In this document: piece after piece, positions 46,012-58,400 of the stretch
Position numbering within the stretch: the stretch's first letter is position 1
Layout: every line of letters starts with the position of its first letter
Assembly: GCA_014904845.1 (NCBI GenBank)
Contig: MU119403.1
Span: 37,718-101,717 of the forward strand
Origin: Acephala macrosclerotiorum
Taxonomy: Eukaryota; Ascomycota; Leotiomycetes; Helotiales; Mollisiaceae
Direction of reading: 5' to 3'
DNA: 64,000 nt
Notes under the pieces: model-generated
Database searches by the model: none
Seen by the model: the letters and a program-made list of their open reading frames with translations, nothing else
Told to the model about the DNA's origin: nothing
Made by a program: the position numbers and the translations under genes

Positions 46012-49000
46012 CGCTTTTTATTGGAAAGCACTATAGAAATATATTTATTTTAATGTTTAGAGTAATATAAATAATTAATGTTTTCACGTGACTATCGCAT
46101 TAACTATTATTATAATTTATCGTTTTTTATTTTTTATTAATTATAGCGTCGAATCGTTATAAAAAACTTTATTAAATTTTGTAGTACTAATTTTAATTAT
46201 TTCGTAAAAAAGTTTATAAAAAACTAAAAATTTTTTTTTTTTTTTATAAAAATTCGATTTTAAATAAAGTATTTTTAGTTTTTATTTTACAATTAAAAAA
46301 TATTTTAAATTTGCTTAAAAAAGTTTTCGTTTTATTTTAACTCGTTTTTTTTTTATTATTATTTTAATTTTTAAAATTCGTAAATAATATTATAATTTTT
46401 TTTATATTAAATTAATTTTTATTTAATTTTATTATAATTTTATAAATCGTAAATCGATCGTAAAATAATTATTTTATAAGAATATTTACGATTTAATCGT
46501 TTTTTAAAATTAATTTTAAAATTAATTTATTTTTAATAATTATATCGAATTTTAATATATTTAAATTTGTTTAAAAATTTCGTATTTATATTAAAATCGA
46601 TCGTAAAAAAATTATTATAATATAAAATAAAAAGTTTTTTAAAAAAATTTTAATAATTTTTAATTATAATTTTTTTAATTAAATTGTTTTTTTTTACGAT
46701 TTTATTTACTATTATAATTTTTATTTTTATCGAGTTTTATATTATATTTTATTATTTTTATATTATTTATAAAATTATTTTATTTTTTAATATTATTATT
46801 TATTTTAAAAACGATTTATAATCGTTTTCGATTTTTTACGCAAAATCGAAAAATATATTATAATTTTTAATCGACGTTTTTTTATAAATAATTTTTATTA
46901 TTTTCGTTTTATTAAAATATTAAAAAAACTATTTTATAAAACGTAAATATTCGAAATACGTATTAAATATAAATTTAATAAATTAATTAATGTAATAATT
47001 AATATTTAATTTAATATAATTAATTAAATAAATCGTAATATTAATAATTTATTTATAAAAATAAAAATCGTTTTCGTTTAATTAATTTTTTTTTTTTTTC
47101 GTAAAATTATATTTTATAAAAATAATAAATTCGTTTAATTCGAGTATTCGAAATCGAATCGTAATAATAATTTATTTGTATATATTTTTTAATAAATTGT
47201 AAAAATATAATTTTTACGATTTTTTTCGATTTAAAATTTTTATTTTTTTAATGTTTTTTAATTTTAATAATTAATATATCGTCGATAAATAAAAAAATAT
47301 AATTTTTTTTTTATAAAAAAATTAAAATTAATTTTTCGAAATATTATTTAATTTTATCGAATTATACTCGAAAAGTTTATTTAAATTCGTAAAATAATTT
47401 TTTAAATAAAAAATAAATATTTTTATTTTTAATTTAAAATAAAATTTATAAAAGAATTTAAAAATTTTTATATAAAATTTAAAAACATTAAATTTATATT
47501 AATATAATTTATTTTTAAATTATATTTTATAGTAAATACTAAAAATATTCGTAAAATTATACATTTTATAATAAAAATAAATATTTTAAAATAATCGATA
47601 TTATAAATTTACTCGAATTTTTTAATAATAATTTTTGTTTTACGTCGAATTAATTTATTACAAATATTAAATTTTTTTTTTAATATTTATTTACTTGAAA
47701 TAATTTTTTTATTATTTAATAATTTCTTTGTAATAATATTATAAATATTTGTTTTTTAAAAAATTTCGAGTTTAATAACGATTATTTTTATTTAATTAAA
47801 AGCGTTTTTTTTAAAGTTTTATTAATAATTAAAAATTCGAATAAAACGCTAAATATATTTAAAAAAAAAAAAATTTGCATTTAAATAAATAACGTTTAAA
47901 GTTTTTATTAATTGTTTTATTATTTAAAAAATTTTTTTTTTTTTATTTATTATTTTTTTCGTTTTAATAAAAAAATTATAAAAATTTTTAATTTTTTTAA
48001 TCGTTCGATTATTAATTTTTAATATTTAAAATAAATATTATTTTTAAATTTAATTAAAATTTTAAATACTAAAATTTAATTGGATTATTAATTTTGAATT
48101 TATTTTAATTTCGTAAATATTTATTTTAATATTATTATTTTTATTAATACGTATTTTAATATTATTAATTATTTTATTACTAAAAAAATAAATAATTAAA
48201 ACGTCGATAATAATTTAATTATATATTATATTATTAATAATAAATAAATTTATTATAATATATTTAAATTTTTAAAAAATAAATTTTTTTAAAAATTTGT
48301 ATTTATAAAATTTAATATTAATTAAAAAAGTTTTTTTTAATATTTTATAATTTAATAATTTATAAATATTATTTTTAATAATATTTACGAAAATATATTT
48401 TTTTTTAATTTTAAAAATTTATTTATTTAATTTTTAAGTTTTTTAATATTAATTTAATATTTAAAAATAATTAAAAAAATTTATAATATTAAAAAATCGA
48501 ATTTTTTTTTAATATAAACTTTAAATAAAATATATATTTTTTAGTTTTTTAATTTAAATTTCAAGATTAATTATAAAAATATATTCGTTGATATTTTATT
48601 TTTAATTTAAATTATATATTTTATAATATAATTTTAAAAAATTAATAAAAATTTAATTTCGTAAATTATAAACTTAATAATATTATTTATTTTTTATATT
48701 ACTCGTTTAATAATATTATTTAATAAATATTTATATAATAAATAAAATTTATATTTAAAATTATTTTTCGAATTCGTTCGATTTATTATTATACTTAAAA
48801 TAAATAATATTTTTTTTTATATATTTTTTAATAATTTTATAAATTTTACGAATATAAAATTAAATTTTTTTTGTATTTTTATTTTTTAAACGTTTAATTT
48901 AAAAATATTTTGTTATATTATTTATAATTATAAAAAAATATTAATTCTTTTTATAAAATTTAAATAATTTATTAGAAATATTATTATATAATTTTTTTTT

Positions 49001-50943
49001 TTTTTAATAATTTTATTATTTGTTTTTTTTTTTAAAAAAAAAATTTATTTTACTCGTTATATGAATTTTATATATTTTATATTTAATATATAATTTAAAT
49101 TTCAATATTTTTATATTTATAATATCGATTAATTTTCGAAGTATATTATAATTAATATAATTAAAATATCGATATATAAACTTTTATAAAGTTTTTTTTA
49201 AATTTATTATTTCGAAAAACTCGATTAATAATCGGATTTTCGTCGATATATTTAAAATAATATTCGTCGAATATATAATAATATTATTAATATTTTAATA
49301 TTAATTTAATATAAAAAAATTATAAATATTATTTTTTTATTTTTATTATTTATAGTATAAATTACTCGTTTTTTTTTAAATATAATTACTATTTTATTTT
49401 TTATATATTATAAAATAAAAATTAATTTTATTATTTTAAAATTTAATATATATTAAATTTTTTTAAGTTTTAATTTTTTTTAAAAAATTATTCAAATTTA
49501 ATTTTAATATTTAATCGCGTTTATAATAATACCGTTTATCGTAATAATTTTATTTAGTATTTATTAATATTTTAAATATATAAAATTAAATTATATATTA
49601 TTAAAATTTAAAATAAGTAATAAAATTTAAATTCGTTTAATTAATATTCGAAATAATAAAAATAATAAAAATAAAAATTATTTTTTATTTATTAAAAATA
49701 ATAAATAAAGTTTTTATATAAACGTTCGATATATTTTTTAATTTTATTTTTAAATAATAATCGAGTAAATATTATTATTACTAGTAAAAATACTATAAAT
49801 ATAATAAAAAAAATTAAAAAAAAAATTTTATTATATTTTATTTATAATTACTATATTTATTTTAATAGTAAATTTAATTATTATAATTTTTATTTGTTTA
49901 AAAAAATTTTATTTTTATTTTTTCGTTTTATTTTATATTCGATTTTATAATATTTATAACGTATATATTAATTATATTAATTTAAATTAAATTTATTATA
50001 ATTAACGAGTTTTTTATTATCGTTATTATTATTTCGACGATTTTTAAATTTTATAAAACGAAATATTAATAATTTAAATTTTTTACGATTTTTTTTTTTT
50101 TTATAGTATTTATTATTATTATTATTATAATTACTACGATTAATTTTTCGTTTTTTATTTTTAGTTTGTTTATTATTACGAGATTATTTACGATTATATT
50201 ATTATTTTTTTTTACGAGTATAATTCGTAATTATTATAACTTTTTTTTTATTGTAAATTTATAGTATAATAATTATTTTATCGAGTATACGTTCGATTTT
50301 TAATAAACGAAAAATATAATATTTCGTACTTTTATAATTATTATTTTTAAAAATAAATATTATAATTCGATTTAAAATTTTATTATTAGTAATTAATTTT
50401 TCGATTATTACAAATTAAAATTTATAAAATTCGAAACAATTTACGAATTTTTTAATTTTTTTAAAAATCTCGAATTTTTTTTATTTAAAATTCGTTCGTT
50501 CGTTAAATAAATATTTAAATAAAATTAATAATTTTATTATATTTTTTAAGTTCGTTTTAAATTTTTTTAATATTTTCAAAAAAAACTAATAAAAATTTTT
50601 TATTTTATAGTTTATTATTTACGTTATTTAAAATAATTTAAATGGTTTTAATAGTTTTTTTTTTTTAAATCGTAATTCGATCGATTAACGTAAAAAAAAT
50701 CGATTTCGATTTTTCGTTATTAATTAGTTTAATAGTATAAATACTAATAAAAGCAATTAAATAAAAGTTTTTAAATCGAGAGTAATTATTTTTTATAAAG
50801 ATTTTAATTTTACTTTATTTGTAGACGTAGTAAAATACTGTAAAAATAAGTACTATAGTATCGATTAAAATTACTAAAATCGCTATAGCGAATAGAATTA
50901 ATATTTTAGAGTAAAAAAATACGACGGTTTTAATAAGTATTTT

Positions 50944-50957
50944 CTGGGTTTATAACC
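50944..50957 (-). other. Putative primer-binding site (initiator Met tRNA half)
   Basis: Minus strand reads GGTTATAAACCCAG directly inside the 5' LTR. This equals GGTTATGAGCCCAG, the complement of the anticodon arm of initiator Met tRNA, after two G to A changes. Priming from the cut 5' half of that tRNA is known for copia elements. The RIP context explains the two differences. Confidence 0.6.
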
Positions 50958-51092
50958 TGTCAATTTAAGTGATATATTGATGGACTTGATAATTTGGTCT
51001 GATTGATTAAAGTGGTAAAATCTAACTAGGTGCGGGGACATTATATCCATTGCAATGCTTACTCAGCACTAAAATCTCTCGAAAGTCTAATA
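50958..51092 (-). repeat. 5' LTR (right copy)
   Basis: 135 bp, less mutated than the left copy (keeps CTCGAAAGTCTAATA at its right end). Followed at once by the GAGGG duplication and by the resumed NLR-type coding sequence. Confidence 0.85.
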
Positions 51093-52188
51093 GAGGGAAC
51101 TCCATCCCTATTTTGAAACTACTGTAGCAATTTGCACGACTATGGAGAATAAGTTATCAAAATAGAACGGGCCCCAGAAAGATGCTCTTCTAAAGACAAT
51201 TAAGACCTTATTAGCAGAGATCAGTCATGACCTGGGATGTATTGCTACGGAGACCAATCAACCAGAAGCCGCACTCCTCCACTTCTCTACCTTTAACGCC
51301 GCTATGCTAGATTTCTCCGGTGGGAAACCTCAGAAGAAAGACAAACGCTTGGCTGTATCATGGAACGAGCTTGGGAACGCACACATGATGAACGAAGAAT
51401 GGACCAGAGCCGAAGACTGCTTTATCCGCTCAATGAACACACTAAAACATCTCGACGACTTCAAGGAGGTTGATTTGTCCTTTCCGATGATCAATCTCGC
51501 CTTTTCATACTGGCTTCAAGGCCGTCTTGAGGAGGCAGACAAGACCCTGGCTGAAATCCTAGCGGCACGTGAGGCTGCATATGGCATCAATGACTGAGAG
51601 TCCTTCATGTGAGTAGTGGAGTTCTTCCGCATTCTGAGCAGAGTCTTACGTGAAAAATACCTAGGGCCGGCAAGTTGCTCTATGCATATGGCAACGTTAA
51701 AGGGTCACAGGGGAAACTTGAGGAGAGTTTTGCATTTCACCTCAGAGGCCTGCAGCAGTATAAATCAACCATAGGAAACTATCATTATCGGACAGCAGAC
51801 TTGTGTGTGAAGGTGTCTAACCATTACACTCGACTAGGCCAATACGATGCAGCAATGTATGTCATTTTTGTTTTTGATTCCTCGGCGTCTTCGTACAGGT
51901 TCCGGAAACCGCTAACATAAGTAGGTCCCTACTTGATCAAGCACTAAAGATCTACGGTGATTGCGAATACTACGACGCTGAAAAGGCCCGAGCACTATAT
52001 AAGAAGGGAAGATCGCTCCAGTATGTGTCAAGGGAGAGTAACAAGAGTAACAAGTCCTTGAATGAGGCTTTAGACCTGTACCGTAAATTGAAGAAGGAAA
52101 AAGCGGATTTCAGAAGAGGGATTGACGAGCTCACTGATGCGGATTTTGATGATCTTATTGTTTTCTGGTCAAAACGAACGAAAAGTTG
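51093..52188 (+). pseudogene. NLR-type gene, 3' part: TPR repeats
   Basis: Coding sequence resumes right after the retrotransposon (RELHPYFETTVAICTTMENKLSK), with one TAG before a segment that is then open to 51594. TPR-like helices are clear: EAALLHFSTFNAAMLDF, AVSWNELGNAHMMNEEWTRA, LAFSYWLQGRLEEADKTL. TGA at 51595..51597 lies just before a GTGAGT donor (51610..51615); the next exon starts after CCTAG (AGKLLYAYGNVKGSQGKLEES...), and a last intron (donor GTATGT near 51858, acceptor GTAG near 51921) leads to LLDQALKIYGDCEYY and a stop at 52186..52188. TPR arrays form the C-terminal sensor part of many fungal NLRs. Together with the 5' part this gives hydrolase, NB-ARC, TPR in one gene. Confidence 0.8.
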
Positions 52189-52262
52189 AATAGTCACCGC
52201 TAACAGTAATTTACTTTTTCACCCTCTGCGCACTGCTCACCTGGTGCTATAATTTGCTGGCC

Positions 52263-54607
52263 TTAAGGGAAAAGTTTGGCACCAGCAAGGACACAAGTTG
52301 GTCGTCCAGCCTTCACAAGACAGTCGCGAGCTATATCCATGAGCTCAAAGTCACGGCCTGTGATAATTCCATCAGTCTCACTCACTTTGTTTACAGAAAT
52401 CGTTATTTGGGGGAGTACCTGGCGCGCCGAGCAACGAGGTTGCAACTGGAAGCTGTTCGACATTGCCTGTAACCTTGGACAGGAAAGGAACCTCGCCAAC
52501 TTAGAAAGCCAAAGTTAGAAATAAGTTCTAGAAATATGTCAAGCATCGGGCTTACTAGGAACCGTAAACTCGGGTGCTTTCAAGATAGGGGCCACGAAGA
52601 GCATCGGCACCCCAACAGGATTGAAGTATCTCCTTGAAAAAATCAGCAAAGCCAGGAATAAAATATTTTACTCCCGAAACTCACCCTAATGGCTCATCAC
52701 GATATCGGGGAGTCATGTTCTCAATTGGGATCAGGATTATAGTATCATGCGTCCCAATTTGAAGGATCTTTTCTGAACACCACTTTTCGTAGACCGACAA
52801 TCGGTGGACAGCGATATCCCTTTCTTCTTTGAGGATTCCAGCCGATAGATTCCTACGAAAGAATTGAATGAGACACCTGGACATAGATATTTGGTCGTGG
52901 TGACTCTTACCATTGCCAGCGAACCGGCGGGCTCACATAAGGCGTCTTCTTGAATACTCTCTGGTAATCTTCCCGGAACTTATCGAAGTTGTGATAGTCA
53001 TCATGGAAAAAGGAGTTACGACCAGCCTTCTCATTCATCAGGTGGGTATTCTCTCGGAAAATTGACTTACATCTTTCATATATTCCTCTAAACTCTCTCC
53101 TTTGGCCTCCTCCGGTCGGTCGGAATCCCAAACTTCATTGAAGGAAACTCTTTTGTGTTTTACACCCAAGGATTTCTCAAGATCAGTAACGAAATTTTCA
53201 ATGATTTTGAGTTGGTCCTTGTTCGTAATGAGAGACATATACTCTGTTGGGTAGATAATCGCAGGTGGTAGCTGAGGGTAATGTTAGGGATATTGGGAAG
53301 TGGGGGTTATTCAAATACTGACCGAGAGCTTATTTTGTGGCAACTTGTCCCCGTACCAGTGTTCAGCAAATTCTTTGCAAATTTCAACAGTTCTACCAAA
53401 GAAAGTAGGCACATCAAATTGCCTTTCCCGTACTGGGTTAGAAGGTTAGTCTGCAGATAGGGACGGGGAGCTCACTCAAAGCTAGGAAGGTAACCTTCGA
53501 CTGGAAGCACTCCGTGGGAAGGCCTATGTGCAAAGCATCCATTCCAATGGCCGGGCCTTCTACCGCTTCCACTAGCTGCCAGCTCGTGTAAGCCAAGTCG
53601 AATATGATTGGCACTTGAGGATTGAAACTTACTATCGGAGCCGACAGCGATGTCCACCCATTGATATGAAGCAACGGCCACACCACTGCCGCTACTACTC
53701 CCCGCTGGGGACTGATGCCCGTCGGCTCTGGGGTTCCACGGTGCTTGATAGTCAACACATTCAATCGGTTCCTCTGTTGCTGCAAAGGCGGCCAGCTTAG
53801 TAGTTCCTAGAATGTGAGCGCCCTTCTCCTCCAGGAGTTTGATACAAGCAGCTGTTTGAGATGCTGGTGGGTATAGCTCATAGAACGCTCGATTGCAGAC
53901 GGATGTCTTGACACCTTCAATTCGAAAAATATCCTTCACCGCCACTCTCCAACCTCCAAGTGGATGGGAAGGGGTCGCAGTCGTTTGAAGGCGAGACGGG
54001 ACTGCTACCATGTTGGTCTGAATATTGTCACCGCCGATTTGAAGTTGCGATAGTCGGCTTTGAGAAATTGGAAGTTAACAAACTTTCAAGATGAGAACAA
54101 GAAGAGAGGGAAGTCGAACTCACCCGTCCACGCCGGGCACGAGGGCAATAAGAAAAGCACCGCGAGGGTCTTCATAGAGCTTCCAGATATCATGCAATTG
54201 TTTGTCAATCACGTAGTAAATCCCTGGTGGCGGACTTGACACCAGGTTTGCAGTGTCTGCCACCTCGATCCATCTTGTGCCTAGGGATTGAAGCAATTTG
54301 TAGGCTCCGGGTGTGAACTCGATCTTTGGGGAGCCGGTGAATATAACACCACTCATAAATTCTACATGGAACACATCATCAAACTCCTCATATTTAGCGA
54401 TAATGTCTTTTAGCCACTCCTCTTCCACGCAAGTACAATCGTCGTTAGTGTGGATGACGGTCACATATGGCGGTGGGCTTGGACGATGAGTAAAAAACTC
54501 CTGCGGGGTTGATTAGAACTGGCGGGATGTGAGATCGAGATGTTCACCTTTGCTGGTCGAAGTGCGACGAAGTGAGCCGGACCAATGCTGAAAGGTTTCG
54601 GCAGCAT
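52263..54607 (-). CDS. Amidase signature family protein
   Basis: Eleven exons read from splice signals: 54607..54548, 54500..54124, 54057..53633, 53575..53476, 53432..53323, 53271..53071, 53029..52911, 52876..52685, 52632..52556, 52499..52419, 52357..52263, about 611 residues. After a fungal N-terminal extension of about 160 residues the amidase core begins: GWRVAVKDIF (catalytic Lys), SPAGSSSGSG (cis-Ser), VGSDTSGSGRRP (nucleophile Ser), then FAHRPSHG, FDVPTFFGRT and the C-terminal block GEVPFLSKVTG, LPVATSLLGAPG. All three triad residues are present, so it could hydrolyse an amide or similar bond; substrate unknown. Every junction keeps phase except exon 4 to 5, which is off by one base. 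That could be a real frameshift, an assembly error or a different donor (GTTACC at about 53487). Confidence 0.8.
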
Positions 54608-55115
54608 GGTGTTGATTTGGGAAGGGGTATGCTTCGGTGACCCTAGGTATGATCATTGAGGCTATTCTGGACGGAAGAAGGCAGAGGGGGTTCTGACTTG
54701 CTGCATAGACAGGCGTTTCCTCCGTCGAGGAATACTGAACGAGTAAAGGATTGTGTGGTGAAGAGGAAACGCAAATAGGGTAGGAGGAAGGGTCACGAGA
54801 CCTAGGCGAGGCTTGTCCTCAAGAACACTAAAACTTGAGCGGTTTTTTTTCTCTTTTAGACTCCTGCAAAACACCTGAGCATTCTTACAACAGAGTGCAA
54901 GTAACCATGATCATCGCCCGCTTTTCTTGCAGCCGCGTTGCGCAGAGAGAGATAGCCTTGTCCTTTGTTCGAGGGTGTTCCCTTATGAACTCCCTGGACT
55001 TTGCTGCGTGCACACCCCGCGCCAGGCCAAATACTAACCGAGATCCCGTGCCAAATCCCGTCCCTACCAAAATCCCACTTCCAATTTAAATAGTAGGACG
55101 TCCCTCGTATCTTGC
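54608..55115. other. Upstream region of the amidase gene
   Basis: About 0.5 kb, presumed promoter and 5' UTR of the amidase gene. CT-rich runs near 54840-54860 are typical of fungal promoters on either strand. Small frames here have no support. Confidence 0.4.
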
Positions 55116-55470
55116 GCCGTGCCCTGCCTTTGACGATTTGAATTTATAAATGAGTTTTTATTCGCATTCGCACCGGCTCCGTCGGCGCGAGTAAAGGCGT
55201 TCCTTTTTTATAATCTTCTCTACGTGGGACTAAAACTGTTCTACGAAGAGTTTTATAGAGAACTTTAAACTACGAAAGTGCTAAGTACTAAGTGCTAAAA
55301 GCGACACATTTTAGCGTTTCTTGGCAAAATCTTGGCGCAAAAACGGGACTTTGATTTCACGTGTTATTACGTAAACTTTACGTGGTTTTTTTTTTAGTAA
55401 AATATTTTTAATTATCATTAAAAATATAATAAAATATTTTTAATTATTATTAAAAATATAATAAAATATT
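55116..55470. repeat. Dispersed repeat, copy B (RIP-mutated)
   Basis: Same sequence as copy A at 24466, starting with the identical GCCGTGCCCTGCCTTTGACG and then differing mainly by C to T and G to A changes. It leads without a break into the AT-rich tract, so copy B is likely the end of a transposon whose body has been mutated by RIP. The right limit is approximate. Confidence 0.65.
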
Positions 55471-58400
55471 TTCGTATTTCGTATTATATTTTATTTTTAA
55501 TTAATATAATAAATTTAATTTATTAAATAAAATATAAAGTTTTATTTATATTTTATTTAATTTTAAATAATTATATTTATATTTTATTTTATTTTAATTA
55601 ACGTATTTAAAATATATTTAAATAAATTAAATAATATATAATAATATATAAATTTAATCGAAAATATTAATATTATATTATTCGAGTATTAAACGTATTA
55701 ATATTATATTAAAAATATCGAGTTTACTAATAAAACGATTTAAACGTACGTAGAACTTTTTTTGGATTTTAATATACGTATTAATTTATAATTAATTAAA
55801 ATTATTTAAAAAACGAAACTCGAAATATAAAAATTTTATTTCGAAAATAAAAATAAAATAATATTAATTATATACGATTTCGAATCGTACGTAAATATTA
55901 TATAATATTTATTTTAATATTAATAATTTTTTTTATAGTAAAAACGTTATTATTTTTAATAATTTAAACGAATAAAATATATTTTTTTTATTATACGTTA
56001 TAAATATATAAAACTCGCTAATTTTAATATAAATAAAAATATTAAAAAAATAAAAATCATATAATTAAATATTAAAAATAACGTTAATTCGTTAATATTA
56101 TTTTTAAAGTTTATCGAAATTTATAAATTTCAAATTTAAAAAAAAAAAATTATTTTTAATTTCAAATTTTAAATAATAATAATATTAAAATAAATATTTT
56201 TTTATTTATTTTTTTTATTTATTTTTATATTTTTTTTTTTTATTTTTTTTTTATTTATATTTTAAAATAATTAATATTTAAAAAATTTTTTAAAGTTTTA
56301 TTAAAAATTAATTTTATTATAATATTTATCGAATTATTTTAATTATTAATTTATTTAATTTTTTATAATTTTTTTCGTTCGTATAATTATCGTAAAATTA
56401 TAATATTAATTATTAAACGCTTTTTTTTAATCGTTTTAAATTTAATTAAATACTCGTAAAATAAATATAAATCGATATATATAATTATTAAAATATTAAA
56501 AAAATAAAATTATTTTATAATTATATTTATAATAAATTTAATTATTATTATTATATCGATTTTTAAAATTAATACGTTTTTAGTAATTCGTTTACTTTTA
56601 ATAAAATTATAATAAATAAAGTTTTTTTTAATTTCGAATTTTTTATTATTTTTTTTATTTTCGTTTGTAAAAATAATTTTATATTTAATTTAAAAATTAA
56701 AATTTTTATTATTTATAAACGATTTATTAATAAAAATGAAAAATTTTACTATTAATAAATTTAAAATAATATATTTAAATTTTCGATTTAAGTTTTTAAT
56801 TTATTATTTTAATTTTTTATTTAATTTAATAATTTTATTTTCAATCGAATTTTAATATTAAATAATAATAAATAAATTGAAAATTATTTTAAATTAATAA
56901 ATTATAATAATATAAATATTTCAAATATATTATTTTTTATATTTAATTTATAAATTTATTAATTTAAATTTTTATTTTAATTTTTTTATTATAATTCAAT
57001 TATTTTTTTATTTTAAATTAATATATATTTATTAAAAATTAATAATATTTTTAGTATAAAAACTATTTTCAATTTTATTACGAATTTAATTTTTTTAAAT
57101 TAATTTTTTTTTATAGTATTTATAATACGTAATTTATTAATAAATTCTTATTTTAATAATTTTATATAATAATTTTAAAATTATTATAATAATATTTAAT
57201 AAATAAAAATAGTAAATTTATTTTAATAAATACGTAAATATTAATCGTTAAAAATTAATTATCGATTATTTATAAATTTAAATAATATTACGAAATTATA
57301 TTTTAATTATTTTATTTAAAAATATAAATTTTAATATATTTAATAAAATCGAATTTAATGAATTAAAAATTTTTTTTTACGATTAAATTATTAATTTCTT
57401 TTTATTAAAACTTTTCGAACGATATTTTAAATATAATAATTATATTTTTTTTTTATAATTATAATAAAAGTTTTTTATCGACTTTTTTTTTACTTATTAT
57501 AAACGTTATAAACGTTTCGTTTTTATTTTCGAAAATAATAATAAACGTATTATCGAAGTTTTTATCGTCGTTATTATTTTTAGTAAATTAATAGCGTTTA
57601 TTTCATCGTAATTTTTTATCGAGTATATTTTTATTATTATATAATTTTTTCGATTTTTCTCGATCGTATTGTTTTACTAATAATTTATTATTTAAATTTT
57701 TTTAATTTAATTTATTAAACGAAAAAAATATATAAAATAATTTTTTATTATTTATTTTTTCGTAAAACGTTTTTTTTATATAATATAATTTAATTATCGT
57801 TGAACGAAATTTAATAAATTTATAAAATATATCGATTATATATTTTTTTTTATTTGTTATTAATAGTTTATATAAATTTTTTTAATCGCTTTTTTCGTAT
57901 TATACGCGTATACTCGAGAAAATTAATAAATTTAAAATAAATTTTATATTTAAATTATTTTATATTATAAACGTATTAACGATTTAACGTTCAATATATA
58001 AATATTATATTTTTTTAATAATTATACGAATTATTTTCACTTTTTTAATTATCGATAATAATAACGTATTTTCGTTAATTATTTTAAAATATATTTTAAA
58101 GATTAATAACGTCGATATAATTTCGTTTAATTTTATTAAATCGTTTATTATTTTAATTATTATTTATAAATTAATTTTTTATTGATTTATTTATTAACGA
58201 ATTCGTTTCGAATAATTTTATGAGTTTGTCGTAATAAAGTGTAATATTTTGTTATTTTTTTTATATTATTATAAATTTCAATAAAAAAAAATTTAATTTT
58301 AATTATTATTACTTTTATATATTATTAAAACTCTATAAACGAAAAAAAAATTTTTACGTCGTAAATAAAATAATTTAATAGTTTTTAATATATATCGATT

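Larger units (their letters stand above)
45878..51092 (-). mobile_element. Copia-type LTR retrotransposon, RIP-degraded
   Basis: A 5215-bp insertion with direct repeats at both ends (45878..46011 and 50958..51092; both start TGTCAATTTAAGTGATATAT) and a perfect 5-bp target duplication GAGGG (45873..45877 and 51093..51097). The inside is almost pure A/T, with C left nearly only before G, so no gag or pol frame survives. Next to the right LTR, on the minus strand, lies a primer-binding-like site (see 50944..50957), which makes the right LTR the 5' LTR and puts the element on the minus strand. Short LTRs, total length and tRNA half-molecule priming point to the Ty1/copia superfamily; without readable pol this is inference. 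Confidence 0.85.

Noticed and set aside
46012..50957. AT-rich tract as inserted mitochondrial DNA or centromere
   Set aside because: It sits exactly between two LTRs with a target duplication and has no mitochondrial gene or tandem satellite; RIP-mutated retrotransposon explains it better.
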